From positions 248,001 through 312,000 of the forward strand of contig OZ025841.1 of assembly GCA_964019425.1 (NCBI GenBank): 64,000 nucleotides of DNA, in the 5' to 3' direction. This stretch comes from Flectonema sp. DT1601 (lineage: Eukaryota > Euglenozoa > Diplonemea > Diplonemida > Diplonemidae). Positions 26,042 through 35,790 of the stretch are shown here, piece after piece; the stretch's first letter is position 1; each line of letters begins with the position of its first letter. Position numbers and translations under genes: made by a program. The notes beneath the pieces were generated by a model that was not told where the DNA came from, ran no database searches, and saw nothing but the letters and a program-made list of their open reading frames with translations.

Positions 26042-26513
26042 ATAGTTCATTAATCGCTAGGATTTTAATTTTCTTTTCTCTTTTTTTTTTCTTTTTTTAA
26101 AAAAAAAAAAGCGTAACAGAACGCAAGCATTCACTGCGCCTAACGCCCAAAAGACAAAAATATTTATAAAAGTTGACAGAAGTGATTAGGCAATCAGTTA
26201 AAATTAACAAAATTTGTTAAGAATAATAACGACAACACTTTGAATAACAAGTGATATCAGAAAATGGAGGAAAAAAAAAATTGATAAATCAGTAGGGTCT
26301 TAGAATTAAATCTGCATAGGTTTCTTTTTTTTATTGTGATTAAGTAATCAAGCATTCGACCAAAAAAAGGAAAGCACTAAGCAGGTTTTTGATTAACCAC
26401 AACTCAGATAGTTTTTGATATGAGGTAAAAATCAGAAAAAAGTCGTTGCGTTGAAAGAACAAGCAAAACTTTAAAAAAAAAAAAAACGGAAGAGTAGAGG
26501 AACAAGAATAAGC

Positions 26514-28723
26514 TTATCTGCCGCAAGTTTTGTAGTTTTTTGCGATTTTGTGCTGAAGCATATCATCTGGACGCGCAGCTAGACCGCTAGCGCGGACCCA
26601 CTTGCCAGCTTCCATGCAGTCCCAGTCCAGTATTTCATATGGCTGTTTCTTCTTCGACTTGCCAACAATCTTTTCCACACTTTTTACTATCCCCCTGTTA
26701 CCACCCGGATCACCTGCATTCTGTCCAATCATCCAAAACTGTCCGTGACTCATGAATATCACACATTCTCTTGTTGGGCAATCTGTAGATATGTAAAAAG
26801 GGTTTTCGCGAAATGATTTCTTTTGAAGTTCATATGTTCCACAAAGAGAAGGTTTCTCAGGGATGTAAACGTGAAGAACCGGGGCTGATGGTTGTTTCAC
26901 TAACTTCTTTGGCGGCATGACCTTCAACTTTGGACGCCTACCAGGAGCGAAGGTAAACGACGGTGTGGTTTCTGAAGGAGGTTTTGGAGTAGCAAGAGGA
27001 GGTTTTGGAGTGGCAAGAGGAGGTATTGGAGTAGCAGGAGGAGGCTGTGGGATTATCTCCACAGGTATCGCTCTGACAGGAAGAGGTGTCTCAACAGGAA
27101 TCTGTACCGCTGGTAGTGCTGAAGGGGTTGCTGCAATAGCCGTTGTAGGTACCTCAACTACAGGTGACTTCTCTACAGCTGGTCCGGAAGTCACTTCAGC
27201 AATTGGAGGAAGTGTTTCAACTGGTAGCTCGGGAACTGGATTCAATTTATTTACTCTTGAGAGAGGAACTAGTAACACTGATGGAGGTGTAACAGGTGGT
27301 AGTGTTTGTGGTAACTCATCCCATTCATCATCAGGATCTGTGTTCTTAAATCCCTCATTAATACTTGCTCCCTGAACTGACTCAGCATCTTGTCCAAAAC
27401 TAGCGTAACCCTTCCAGATATTCAGTACCGAGTTTCTGTACTCTTTAGGAACCCAAGTGATGTCTTTACCCCACGCTGGAATAATTTCATAATCTCGGTA
27501 TCTAAAAGCGTCACCGTAACCTCCTCTGACAAGATAAGGTTGTTCGTCTTTAAATATTTCAATTATTACTCCTACTTCTGTCGGTTGCATACTTCCTGAT
27601 TGAGGTCCATTATCAGAAAGGGAAACAGAATCACCGACCTTTAATCCAATTTTGCAATTCTCCAACTCCGAGGAAGTATACGTACAGCCACTTGTGTTCC
27701 CGCAAACGTATTCGTCTTTGCAACCGACTACGCCAAGCGGGCAAGTAGCATTGCGACAGGCCGCACTCCACTGTTTTTTTTTTTTTTTTTTTCCTTTTGT
27801 GTTCGTTTCCTAACAACAGTAGAACAGTAAACCCGAGACATGTTTGTCAAGACAACCAAAATTATAACAAAACATACCACTTCGTGGATCTTATTTTTGT
27901 GTTGTGGAATCGGTGCAGATGTTGTGACCTGTCGAGGATCAGATTGCAGCAGTTCCATGAAATTCCAGCGTCTCGAAGTCCTCCAGCCATGAACACGAGC
28001 CATTACAGTACCGTCATTTTGAATGCTAACAATCTGAGCGTGTTGCCAGGGAGACGATAGAGAATCTCTTACCCTGACGTGGTCATGGATATCAAATGCT
28101 TCAATTAAGGGTGAAAAAGTTCTCTTAATTACATTAAGATTATTGAATTGTAAGTGTCGAGTGTATCTCCACTGATGTGACTTCTTCCAACGTGTGACTG
28201 CAACAGTAAGTGGACTGAGTCCTGTCACTCGTCCCTCTCTCCACGATGCTTTTAGTGAGTCTGTAACTTCAACTCTATCACCTAACTCATAAACTTCTTT
28301 TGTTAGTTGATTTAATGTTGTTGGTGATATGTATTTTTCACTAAGAGTTGTTAGAACTGTTTTAGTCGTAATGTTGACTGACTTGATTATTGTTTCGTGA
28401 GTTGTGGTCTTATCAATGACTTGTAGTCCTTTGACCAGCTTAATTAATATATCATTTTCATTTACGAGTTTATGTTCGCGTTCTACCAGACTGCAACTAA
28501 CGTACCATTTTCCAAGTAGAGTGCTATTATCTCCGTTGTATCTTCCTTTGAGTACTCCGTGATATTTCATTGTGTCATTCTGCTCAGATACGATCACTCT
28601 CAATCCTCTTTGTCCCGAGTTATTCAGTGGCCATGTGAGAGCTGAAGGGAAATCATCAGCGTTGCTACAACTCTCAGAAAGTGTTATGTGCAGTATCGAT
28701 AACAATTGCAACAGATATCTCAT
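26514..28723 (-). CDS. Secreted Cys/Pro-rich protein with tandem DS..W..V..W repeats
   Basis: I do not recognise a named gene. Exon 1 is 27878-28723 (282 codons) and exon 2 is 26514-27770. The intron (27771-27877, 107 nt, GTATGT...AAACAG) is phase 0, giving 700 aa. The protein starts with a likely signal peptide (MRYLLQLLSILHITLS). Residues about 145-250 hold two tandem copies of a tudor/agenet-like unit: DRVEVTDSLKASW...WKKSHQW and DHVRVRDSLSSPW...WRTSRRW. A Cys-rich stretch spans the splice junction (CRNATCPLG, CGNTSGC). A third beta-type unit follows (VGDSVSLS...YLVRGGYGDAFRY), then a Pro-rich spacer with PPLATPK repeats, then a Cys-bearing C-terminal domain. Reading on through the donor would add a hydrophobic segment (VCFVIILVVL), but the GTATGT donor and clean phase favour removing it. 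Likely extracellular or lumenal; function unknown. Confidence 0.75.
26985..27060 (-). repeat. Short tandem repeat coding PP(L)ATPK
   Basis: Three to four diverged 21-bp units (plus strand GGAGTAGCAAGAGGAGGTTTT and variants) encode the Pro-rich spacer of the secreted protein. Confidence 0.7.
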
Positions 28724-29046
28724 TTTTTTTTTTAGTTTTTTAAAAAAAGAAACTGTTGGAATTTGGAGAGAATTTGAATTTTCATAAAATACGTAAAGAA
28801 CGAGGTAACTAAAAGTAAGAAACGTAATTAAAGATGCGATCGACTTGTGTTAACGGTCCGATATCAGACCACCAACCGATAGGCTCATCCCTCTTCTTTA
28901 GTTTAACAACATTATTAGAAAATCTCAATTTCTTTCAATAATCTACTTCACTAGACGATTGAATTTCAGAGTCGAGAACATGAATTTAGCATTTTCAAAC
29001 AGCTGTTTTTGATTTTGTTTTGTTTTTGTTTTAGATTTTTTATTAT
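28724..29046. other. Intergenic, nothing recognised
   Basis: This 323-bp AT-rich spacer shows no open frame of interest and no structured element I can identify. Confidence 0.6.
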
Positions 29047-29664
29047 TTAGTATTCAAGCATACGAACCTGTTTCCACACCACGTCATCTTCCTCAGACGT
29101 TATATTTATGCCTACACTGAAGTCACCATGAATACATAGTCTGTTTTTTATTTTTTTTTTATTTATATTATTGTTGGGAGAGAATTGCTTGAAAGGATAT
29201 AATAAGAAAACACACCCTCCCCAGACGAGGTAATTACTGTTCTCTGCGGAGAGCTTTAAGAAGTATTCAGCGGTTTGGTGTTCAAAAACACGAATACCGG
29301 AATCTGTTGGGAGCTCAACTATCTGATCAGAAACACTTGCAAATTCCTGAAGGGATGTTTTAATCCCTGATTTTGCGCATTCTGCGTACACCTCTAAAGG
29401 CATTGGCTTCGATAGCCTGTCAACTACCAGAGTAACTTCTGCATCCTCACACTCACTTGGAACAAACCTGTAAGTCCACGAGTTTTCTTCTCTACTTTGA
29501 GTCTCTCCCTCCCATCCTATTGGATATTCTAACCGTATACCAAATTCACTGTTTTCTAACACTTTTCCCTTTCTCTTTTTGCAACACATCATTGCGAGCA
29601 TCCCCCCTCCAAATAACGCTGCTCCCAGCAATGCTGCTGGGTTAGGCTGGCTCATTGTAGCCAT
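29047..29664 (-). CDS. Membrane-anchored PsbP/Mog1-like small protein
   Basis: Two exons, 29216-29664 and 29047-29140, join in phase 2 for 180 aa. The intron (29141-29215, 75 nt, GTGTGT...AAACAG) is a multiple of three without a stop, so retention would still give a readable but A-rich insertion. The ATG at 29664 (MATMSQPNPAAL) is preferred over upstream in-frame codons because the leader is low-complexity. The N-terminus has a short hydrophobic stretch (LLGAALFGGGMLAMM) ending in CC before a basic patch, suggesting a membrane or lipid anchor. The rest (FGIRLEYPIGW, AEVTLVVDRL, VFEHQTAEYFLKL, GDFSVGINI) has the strand order of the PsbP/Mog1 fold. That fold call is by eye and tentative. Confidence 0.65.
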   Translation of the reverse strand: MATMSQPNPAALLGAALFGGGMLAMMCCKKRKGKVLENSEFGIRLEYPIGWEGETQSREENSWTYRFVPSECEDAEVTLVVDRLSKPMPLEVYAECAKSGIKTSLQEFASVSDQIVELPTDSGIRVFEHQTAEYFLKLSAENSNYLVWGGCVFLLYPFKQFSPNNNINKKKIKNRLCIHGDFSVGINITSEEDDVVWKQVRMLEY

Positions 29665-30191
29665 TTCCCTGTTGTACTGAATAATATAAATATTTTTTCT
29701 ACGGTCAGTTTGATAATCGCATTTCGCGTAGTAGGTGGATTTATCTGTTGTCGGATAAAAGTACCGGAACAAAAATAAATAACGTTTTTTTTTTTGCACC
29801 GACGAAGTCGGAGAAGAAACTATTCAGCCGTTATTTATTATGTCATGTTATCTCGAACGGTCTGGAAGTGCTGAGAGGGTGACGGGAAGCTGGACGAGCG
29901 CCCTGCCTCTTCTGCTGGTTATGTGGGGGAAGAAAGGGAAAGCAGAGAAGACACCGCCACAGAGGAACCCCGCAACGAAGAGTCGCCACTGACCTCCATG
30001 TTAGAAGGGTTAGGTGTGCTCTCGATGGACGGCCGAGGACCGCAGAAACAGGCGATACCTGCGGTGGGGGAGCAGGTGCTGGGTGCGTTGCGGAAGGAGG
30101 TAGACGGAGATACGCAGCTGGCGATCGTGCCGTGTTGGGCGGATCAACAAAATATAAGGCTTATCTAAATGGTTTTTTTTTTTCTTTCCCC
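29665..30191. other. Spacer with GC-rich island
   Basis: This 527-bp spacer lies between the PsbP-like and old yellow enzyme genes. Positions about 29870-30150 are clearly more GC-rich than the surroundings and include one plus-strand open frame, listed separately. Confidence 0.6.
29923..30168 (+). CDS. Orphan GC-rich 81-aa open frame (doubtful)
   Basis: ATG to TAA on the plus strand, against the direction of all host genes. The translation (MGEERESREDTATEEPRNEE... to ADQQNIRLI) is acidic and not low-complexity. Codons often end in G or C, unlike the host genes but like the transposase at 51480. I do not recognise it. It may be a fragment of a mobile element or a short genuine gene. Confidence 0.2.
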   Translation: MGEERESREDTATEEPRNEESPLTSMLEGLGVLSMDGRGPQKQAIPAVGEQVLGALRKEVDGDTQLAIVPCWADQQNIRLI

Positions 30192-31307
30192 CTAACTCTC
30201 ACGCTTCATATATGCTTCAGGAGTTGTGTAACCTTCAGCACCTTTGTCAGGTTTTGACCACAACTCTCTATCAATAGGTGGATTGAGTTCCCATCCGTTT
30301 TTAAAACGTTCAACAAGATCAGAATTTGCTATGTAAGGTCTACCAAAACCAATCATATCAGCATCACCTGAAGAGATAGCTTCATCAGCGCTCTCTTTTG
30401 TGTATCCGCAATTACCCATTAAAGCAGTGGTAGTTCCTTCAAGGAGTTGTCTACAGTCAGAGAGAGTGAAAGGGTCTCCAAATTCATGAAAACCAAAACC
30501 AAGTCCATCTAAGATACAAACATATGCAATATTCTTCTCACCAACAGATTTTATTGTGTGTGAGAACTGTTCGCGGTACTCTGGTGAACCCACATCTCCA
30601 AAAACACCATTTGGAGAAAATCTAATCCCAACAGACTCTTTTGGGAATACTTCACAAACAGCGTCAATCACTTCTAAAATAAAACGACTCGCGTTTTCAA
30701 CTGAACCTCCGTAACAGTCGGTCCTCTTGTTAACATTTGATTGAAGAAACTGATCGAGTAGATATCCATTAGCGCTGTGTACTTCTATTCCATCAAAGCC
30801 TGCTTGTTTAGCACACAAGGCTGCTTTTCTAAATTCATTAACTGCCTCTTGTACTTCTGATATTGTCATTGAGTGGGGGATCTCATACGGTTGTTCACCT
30901 AATCGGGTGTGAAACATTTTGTCTCTAACCATTGGTGTTGCTGAGCTGCTGACAGGAGTCTGTCCGTGAAAATCACTGTGAGATTGTCTTCCTTGATGCC
31001 ACAGTTGACAGAAAATCTTTCCTCCAACAGCATGGATTGCTTCAGTTATTTTTTTCCATCCTTTCACCTGTTCATCTGTGAATATTCCTGGCGCGTCGAC
31101 CCATCCCATAGCCAATTCTGAGACGTGTGTTCCTTCTGAAATAATCAACCCTGCAGATGATCTCTGCACGTAATATTCCAACATCAATTCATTCGGTATT
31201 CCTTCCTTATTAGAACGAGCTCTTGTAAGAGGAGAAAACACAACTCTATTTTTCATTTCCATACCTCCAAGAGAGAAAGGAGATAGCACTCCTAATAAAC
31301 TTGTCAT
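30192..31307 (-). CDS. Old yellow enzyme family NADPH:flavin oxidoreductase
   Basis: An FMN-dependent ene-reductase of the OYE/NemA/12-oxophytodienoate reductase type, which reduces activated C=C bonds of enones and related electrophiles using NADPH. It is 371 aa, the usual family length, and has no introns. Visible motifs are NRVVFSPLTRARS near the N-terminus, QLWHQGRQSH, and the substrate-binding His/Asn pair with catalytic Tyr in EVHSANGYLLDQFLQ. The FMN-site signature DCYGGSVENASRF and the C-terminal GFGRPYIAN follow. The ATG at 31307 (MTSLLGVLSPF) is chosen over an upstream in-frame codon at 31385 because the intervening stretch is a Phe/Lys string from A/T runs and the family begins here. 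No targeting peptide is obvious, so it is probably cytosolic. Confidence 0.92.
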   Translation of the reverse strand: MTSLLGVLSPFSLGGMEMKNRVVFSPLTRARSNKEGIPNELMLEYYVQRSSAGLIISEGTHVSELAMGWVDAPGIFTDEQVKGWKKITEAIHAVGGKIFCQLWHQGRQSHSDFHGQTPVSSSATPMVRDKMFHTRLGEQPYEIPHSMTISEVQEAVNEFRKAALCAKQAGFDGIEVHSANGYLLDQFLQSNVNKRTDCYGGSVENASRFILEVIDAVCEVFPKESVGIRFSPNGVFGDVGSPEYREQFSHTIKSVGEKNIAYVCILDGLGFGFHEFGDPFTLSDCRQLLEGTTTALMGNCGYTKESADEAISSGDADMIGFGRPYIANSDLVERFKNGWELNPPIDRELWSKPDKGAEGYTTPEAYMKRES

Positions 31308-31900
31308 TATTTTTATTTTTTTATATTTTGTAAAAAAAAACTGTTTAAAAAAAAATTTTTTTTTAAAAAAAACCATAAGTGACAAACACTCAAATCAAAA
31401 CATCTTAAAGAAACAATAATATAAATATTATACGCGAGTGTTAAGACAGAACTAACTTAAAAGTAAAGCAGTCATTACATTAGACCTACCCTACCGGAGT
31501 CTATTTACAAAAATTATGTGTTGCGAAGAGAGGATAATCAAATAAAAAAAATAAATAAATAAGAAACAAAAATATCACCCTTATACAAGGGAATACGGCT
31601 TTTTGCTCACTGCTGTGTCACCAGTTATAGGATTTTTTTCAGTGGTTAATTTTTTTTTTTTTTTTTTTGGTAGAAGAGCCTCTCTTTGCTGGCTCTAGGT
31701 CACACACGAAACGAAGATAAATTTGCTACCATGGGAATGGTAAGGAAAAAAAACAGTGTCAGAACTAAGGTAGTCATAAATAGAAAATAAACTTGTAGCT
31801 GATTTATTAATAATATTCGCAAATCCCGACATCAGAACCTGTTTACTTGATGGGGTGCATCAAATAGCGTATTCGGGTGCAGTAGAAACTGCCCCGATGA
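31308..31900. other. Intergenic, AT-rich
   Basis: This 593-bp spacer has A/T runs, including about 20 T near 31649-31668. No gene is seen. Confidence 0.65.
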
Positions 31901-32611
31901 CTAAACAGGTGGGAGAGCTGTATTGTTTGTGGGTGACACACCGTCAGCTGCCTCATTATTGTTCTGTTGAGCTACTTCTTGTTGAATCTGTCTGACAACA
32001 TCAGTTGCTGAAGGATACGCAACGTCACCCTTCTTTTTAAGACCAGGACCGAATGTACCTGAATTCATACTGGTTACGATTGCTTGACTGCCACTAGCAT
32101 CCGTCTTCTTGTTAGCTGCGTGTTTTAACAACATGTTTCCTGTCTTTGCTTTTATTATGTTCTGTTGTCCTAACAGACCTCTCTTAACATTATTATAACG
32201 TTGTAGGAGCATTTCTAATTCCTTCTTTCGTCTCCTTTCTAATTCGATACGTCCTCTTTCCATACGTTTTCGCATTGCTAGTAACTCTTGTCGATGTCTG
32301 CCGAGTATCTGTGCTTCTTTCTTTGCGTATCTTTCACCTCTGTCGCGGTTTATTCTGGTTAGTTCCAACCCCTCTAATTTGTCTCCTTTTAACTTTACTT
32401 TTTGTGCTTCGACGTAGTTCTTTTGCTTTGCCAACGTTTCTTGAATCTTTCTCAAGTTCAAGAGGTCTTTTGAAAATTTTGCTTTTTTTGGTGCTTCTGC
32501 TGTCATACTACCATGAAACTTAGTAAGTTCCATACTGTGATGTTCTAACATTACTGCTTCACATTCCAGTTGATGTTCTTCAAAGGAATCGATCTTTTCA
32601 TTCCAAATCTG

Positions 32612-32647
<36 letters not shown>

Positions 32648-33652
32648 ATTAGATTAATTTTTGCCTTGTTGGCTTACTGTTTACTTGACAGAATTGTATA
32701 AGATGAAGTGATTAGGGTCAGAAGCCATTTGGAATATTGATTTCTTCCACAGTCTGCCGTACCCTCTTCTCACATGAATGACTGCGAGATGAAGTTCGCT
32801 TGAGTGAGATACTCATAAGCAATCAGGAAGCCAACTCAACTTAATGATTAATTTAGTAAATCGGTGTTAACATTTTCGACAAGGGGACAAAACTGCTTTA
32901 GACTAAAACAACATACACCGTGAAGCACATGTATAATAATAGTTGTATAACCATCACAAATGTAAACATACAACACATTCAGAACATCGAACTATCGAAG
33001 TGCAAGACTATGTACGACCCAGAGGCCCAACCTTTTCTATAAACTGTAGTCAGGCTGGAGGGAGAAGCTAATAGGCATTGTGGTATCTGAAACAAACACC
33101 TAAACATACAACACAGCACTACCACCGAATAAAATGAACTCCATAGCAGCAGTAATTATAAAAAGAGCGGTTACACACCTGGTTAAAATTCGTAAATTCC
33201 AACATATGGGCTTCTTCCAGCCCTTGTCGTTCAAGCTCTTGTTGCTGTGTGAGTGCATAGACGTGTCTGTTTTTTTTTTTTTTTTTTTTTTTGTAATCGT
33301 CTAAACACCATTACCCATTTGATAGTACAATCTAGAAAGGTGAGCTCCTCAAACCTGTTTTCCTCTTCCAGTCGGAGTTGTTTTAAAACGTGTTGTACCA
33401 ATTCTGCCTCTTTATAATTTGATCTTTTTTCACAAGTACGACGGTATTTTGCGAGAATCTGTTTAGTTGATAGTTGCGTGTTGATTCAAAACAGTTTTTT
33501 TTTTTTTTTTTTTTCTTCCCTGAAGTAATACACACAGATATATACTCATCGAGTTGAACTTCCGTTCCTGTTCCTACAGCAGCGATTTCTTCTAAGACGC
33601 GTCTTGCTGTTGCCTCGATTTGTTCATCTGTTGTACTAGCGGCAGTGGTCAT
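31901..33652 (-). CDS. Conserved coiled-coil protein (KFSKDLLNLRKIQ family)
   Basis: Four exons close in frame: 33536-33652, 33355-33458, 33179-33266 and 31901-32608, giving 338 aa. Introns are 77 nt (GTGTGT), 88 nt (GTTTGA) and 570 nt (GTGTGT, the longest resolved here); all end AAACAG. The order of motifs is ILAKYRRTCEKRSNYKEAEL, EEAHMLEFTNFNQ, FSKDLLNLRKIQETLAKQ, KNYVEAQKVKLKGDKLE and ELEMLLQRYNNVKRGLL. I recall this order from a conserved coiled-coil family of protists and other eukaryotes, but I cannot name it. It is almost wholly alpha-helical and basic in the middle. The C-terminus (GPGLKKKGDVAYPSATD onward) looks disordered. The role is unknown; a cytoskeletal or ciliary role is only a guess. 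Exons 2 and 3 are too short to be found as open frames alone. Confidence 0.85.
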
Positions 33653-34156
33653 AACAGTCCCGTTTGTGTGTGTGTGTTGTTTTTACTGTTTTTAGAATAA
33701 AAAACTGATTGTGATAATAAGTGTTTTGCTTTTTTTTTTTTAACGAGACGGTTCGACTACCACTTTTTTTTTTTTTTTTTTTCTTTCCACGTGGAAACCT
33801 TGGTATGAGCTACGGGAAACAGTGCTAAGACTGTCAACCTAAACCACGTAGAACAATAACAAATCCACGCAACATTACTTAAATAAATAATTCCATAAAG
33901 ACAATGTATTCTTTCATTTCATGTGCCGAACGTACTCTACGAATCTGATGGTGATTTCCAGGTTTGGGTGGCATTTTTGCTGCTTACCTTCTGACTTGAT
34001 CTCCATCGGCATCGGTGCCTACTAATATTTCTCGTTGGACTATTGTAGAGAAAGAAAAAAAAAACAGAGAATTTCATGTTTTTATATTCTTACAATAGAA
34101 AAAAACCTAGGACGGAATCACATGACTCAGGAGTCTTGTTGCACGTGATTGTTATA
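33653..34156. other. Intergenic
   Basis: This 504-bp spacer has two T runs (33731-33740 and 33763-33781). No gene is seen. Confidence 0.65.
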
Positions 34157-34661
34157 TTAGATCATGTCTAGAACGTCTTTGTTCTGTTCCATAGTATCTT
34201 TAAGCCCTTCAGTCTCACTGGCCTTTCCCTTAAGAACTTTCTTAACGAAATCAAAGTAGACGGTGTAGATGTCAGTCTATTTTGTTTTATTATTTTTAAT
34301 AATTAGAATAAAAAAACATAAATCAAGGAAATTTGTAAAAACTGCTACATACGTTTCCATCAGTCTTTTCAACAACAAAGAAAGGAGCGCGTTCGACTGA
34401 ATGCTTGGCAGCGATTGCCATTCCAATCGATGAATCATCCCTCTCATCAGCAATCTCAACTGAGTCAATCAATTTAAGCTGGTCAGCTTTCTCAAGTCTT
34501 TCAGTTACGTCACCGCATTTCTTACATGGAGTTCCATCCATTTTTATTTTTTTTACGTAGGTAATCTTTTCAATACCGTCAATGCCACAGCTTGCCCATC
34601 TCATTGACATCACATTAGAGAGACGACCCGTCTTCATGAAAGTTCTACTGATAGTGTTCAT
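34157..34661 (-). CDS. Glutaredoxin/thioredoxin-like protein, probably mitochondrial
   Basis: Two exons, 34353-34661 (103 codons) and 34157-34276, join in phase 0 across a 76-nt intron (GTATGT...AAATAG), giving 142 aa. The core DGTPCKKCGDVTERL holds a CxxC redox motif after a beta strand. It is followed by IDSVEIADERD, GMAIAAKHSVERAPFFVVE (a cis-Pro-type APFF segment) and TDIYTVYFDFVKKVL, the typical strand-helix order of small glutaredoxin-like proteins. The N-terminal 30 residues (MNTISRTFMKTGRLSNVMSM) are basic, hydroxylated and without acids, which suggests a mitochondrial targeting peptide. A thiol-disulfide role is inferred from the fold; the substrate is unknown. Confidence 0.8.
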
Positions 34662-34836
34662 TTTATTCTTGTTATTGCTGCAGAAATTATTATTTTATAC
34701 AAGACACATAGAACGTTGCTTTCTTAGCTACAATTTCAGAATAAAAGTACAAATTCTCTATATATATAAAAGTTATAGAACAGATAAAAAAAAAAAAAAT
34801 AAATAAATAAATAAAAAAAACGATTACAAATATAAA

Positions 34837-35631
34837 CTAAGGAGACCTTACAAAGAGTGATGGCAATGGAAGGTCATCAGCTATTTGATAAGAACCTGAA
34901 GAGATACCCCGTAGGATACCACGGTCAGCAGCAGTAGCGACTCTACTCCTGGGAGTGGCTGCGTATCTTGTCATGGAGTGCGATCTTGGGGTTGTTGATC
35001 TGTAGCTTGGAGTAGGTGATCCATGTCTGCTACTCATATACGAACTCGGTGTGTTATCAATAGAATACGTCTTTCCAGTTAGAATCCCGTGACCTGAGTG
35101 TTCCTTCGTCCTATCAATCAACTTGTGATGAGAAGGAAAAACTTTAATAGTCGTAAATGGACTGATCACACAAGATTCCGATTGCTTAGCATACGACGTC
35201 CTATCAAAGACTTCATTCCTACTATAACCAGAATGACCATTAGCATAAGCATAGTTAGTAGCTTCAGCTTCACTTAGGTATCGATTCCTGTCAGACAACG
35301 ACGGAGTTGGGAATGCTGTTGACGTTTTAACAACCCGTCTTGCTCGGCTTCTGCTTCTACTTCTGCTTCGGCTTCTGGTTCTTTCATTTGCGAGTCTTCT
35401 GGAATTCGGAGTTTGGCTTCGATGTTTTTTACACTTGTCATATTCTCCTGTCCAGCAGTAGTAACAACCCTTTGCTCCTGGTACATCACCACCATGGCCA
35501 TGGAGCACTCCGATATCGTCATTTCGATACGCTCTTCTCATTGTTTCACCACGGTAACTCATTCCATCACCTACACGACCTCCACAATTCAAACTAGAAT
35601 TAGCATCAAATAACCTAGATCTGGGTTGCAT
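34837..35631 (-). CDS. RS-repeat, Ser-rich protein with CYYCWTGEYDKC motif
   Basis: A 264-aa open frame from the ATG at 35631. I do not recognise it. Residues about 55-70 contain GCYYCWTGEYDKCKKH, a compact Cys/His motif that could bind metal. It is followed by an Arg-Ser dipeptide tract (TRSRSRSRSRSRARR). The rest is rich in Ser, Arg, Tyr and SP/TP sites (SPTPSYRSTTPRSHS) and is probably disordered and phosphorylated. A GTAAGG at the penultimate codons could be a donor to one more short exon near 34740, so the C-terminus is uncertain. Low complexity limits any functional claim. Confidence 0.65.
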   Translation of the reverse strand: MQPRSRLFDANSSLNCGGRVGDGMSYRGETMRRAYRNDDIGVLHGHGGDVPGAKGCYYCWTGEYDKCKKHRSQTPNSRRLANERTRSRSRSRSRSRARRVVKTSTAFPTPSLSDRNRYLSEAEATNYAYANGHSGYSRNEVFDRTSYAKQSESCVISPFTTIKVFPSHHKLIDRTKEHSGHGILTGKTYSIDNTPSSYMSSRHGSPTPSYRSTTPRSHSMTRYAATPRSRVATAADRGILRGISSGSYQIADDLPLPSLFVRSP

Positions 35632-35790
35632 TCTTGTCTTATATGCTGCAGCTGATAATTAAAAGAAAATACTACTAAAAAATGGCAACACGTGACGGGG
35701 AATAAAGTCACTAACGTAAAAACAAAGGCAATAAAACAAAAACAAAAATCAAGTGTAAATGAGTAGTAAAAATACAATGGTATTCACAAC

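Larger units (their letters stand above)
23744..26513. other. Non-coding region with dispersed repeats and two G-rich blocks
   Basis: This 2.8-kb stretch has no convincing gene. It holds three diverged copies of one repeat, listed separately. Between 24880 and 25470 there is a less AT-rich stretch in which the motif CTGGGAGTGGGGGGGG occurs twice, near 25056 and 25424. From 26041 to 26513 the sequence is again A/T runs. A short stretch near 26440-26465 (GCGTTGAAAGAACAAGCA) may be a remnant of a fourth repeat copy. Confidence 0.65.

Noticed and set aside
27771-27877. A transmembrane segment (VCFVIILVVL) in the secreted protein
   Set aside because: It lies wholly within a GTATGT...AAACAG intron whose removal keeps phase 0 and joins Cys-rich sequence to Cys-rich sequence.
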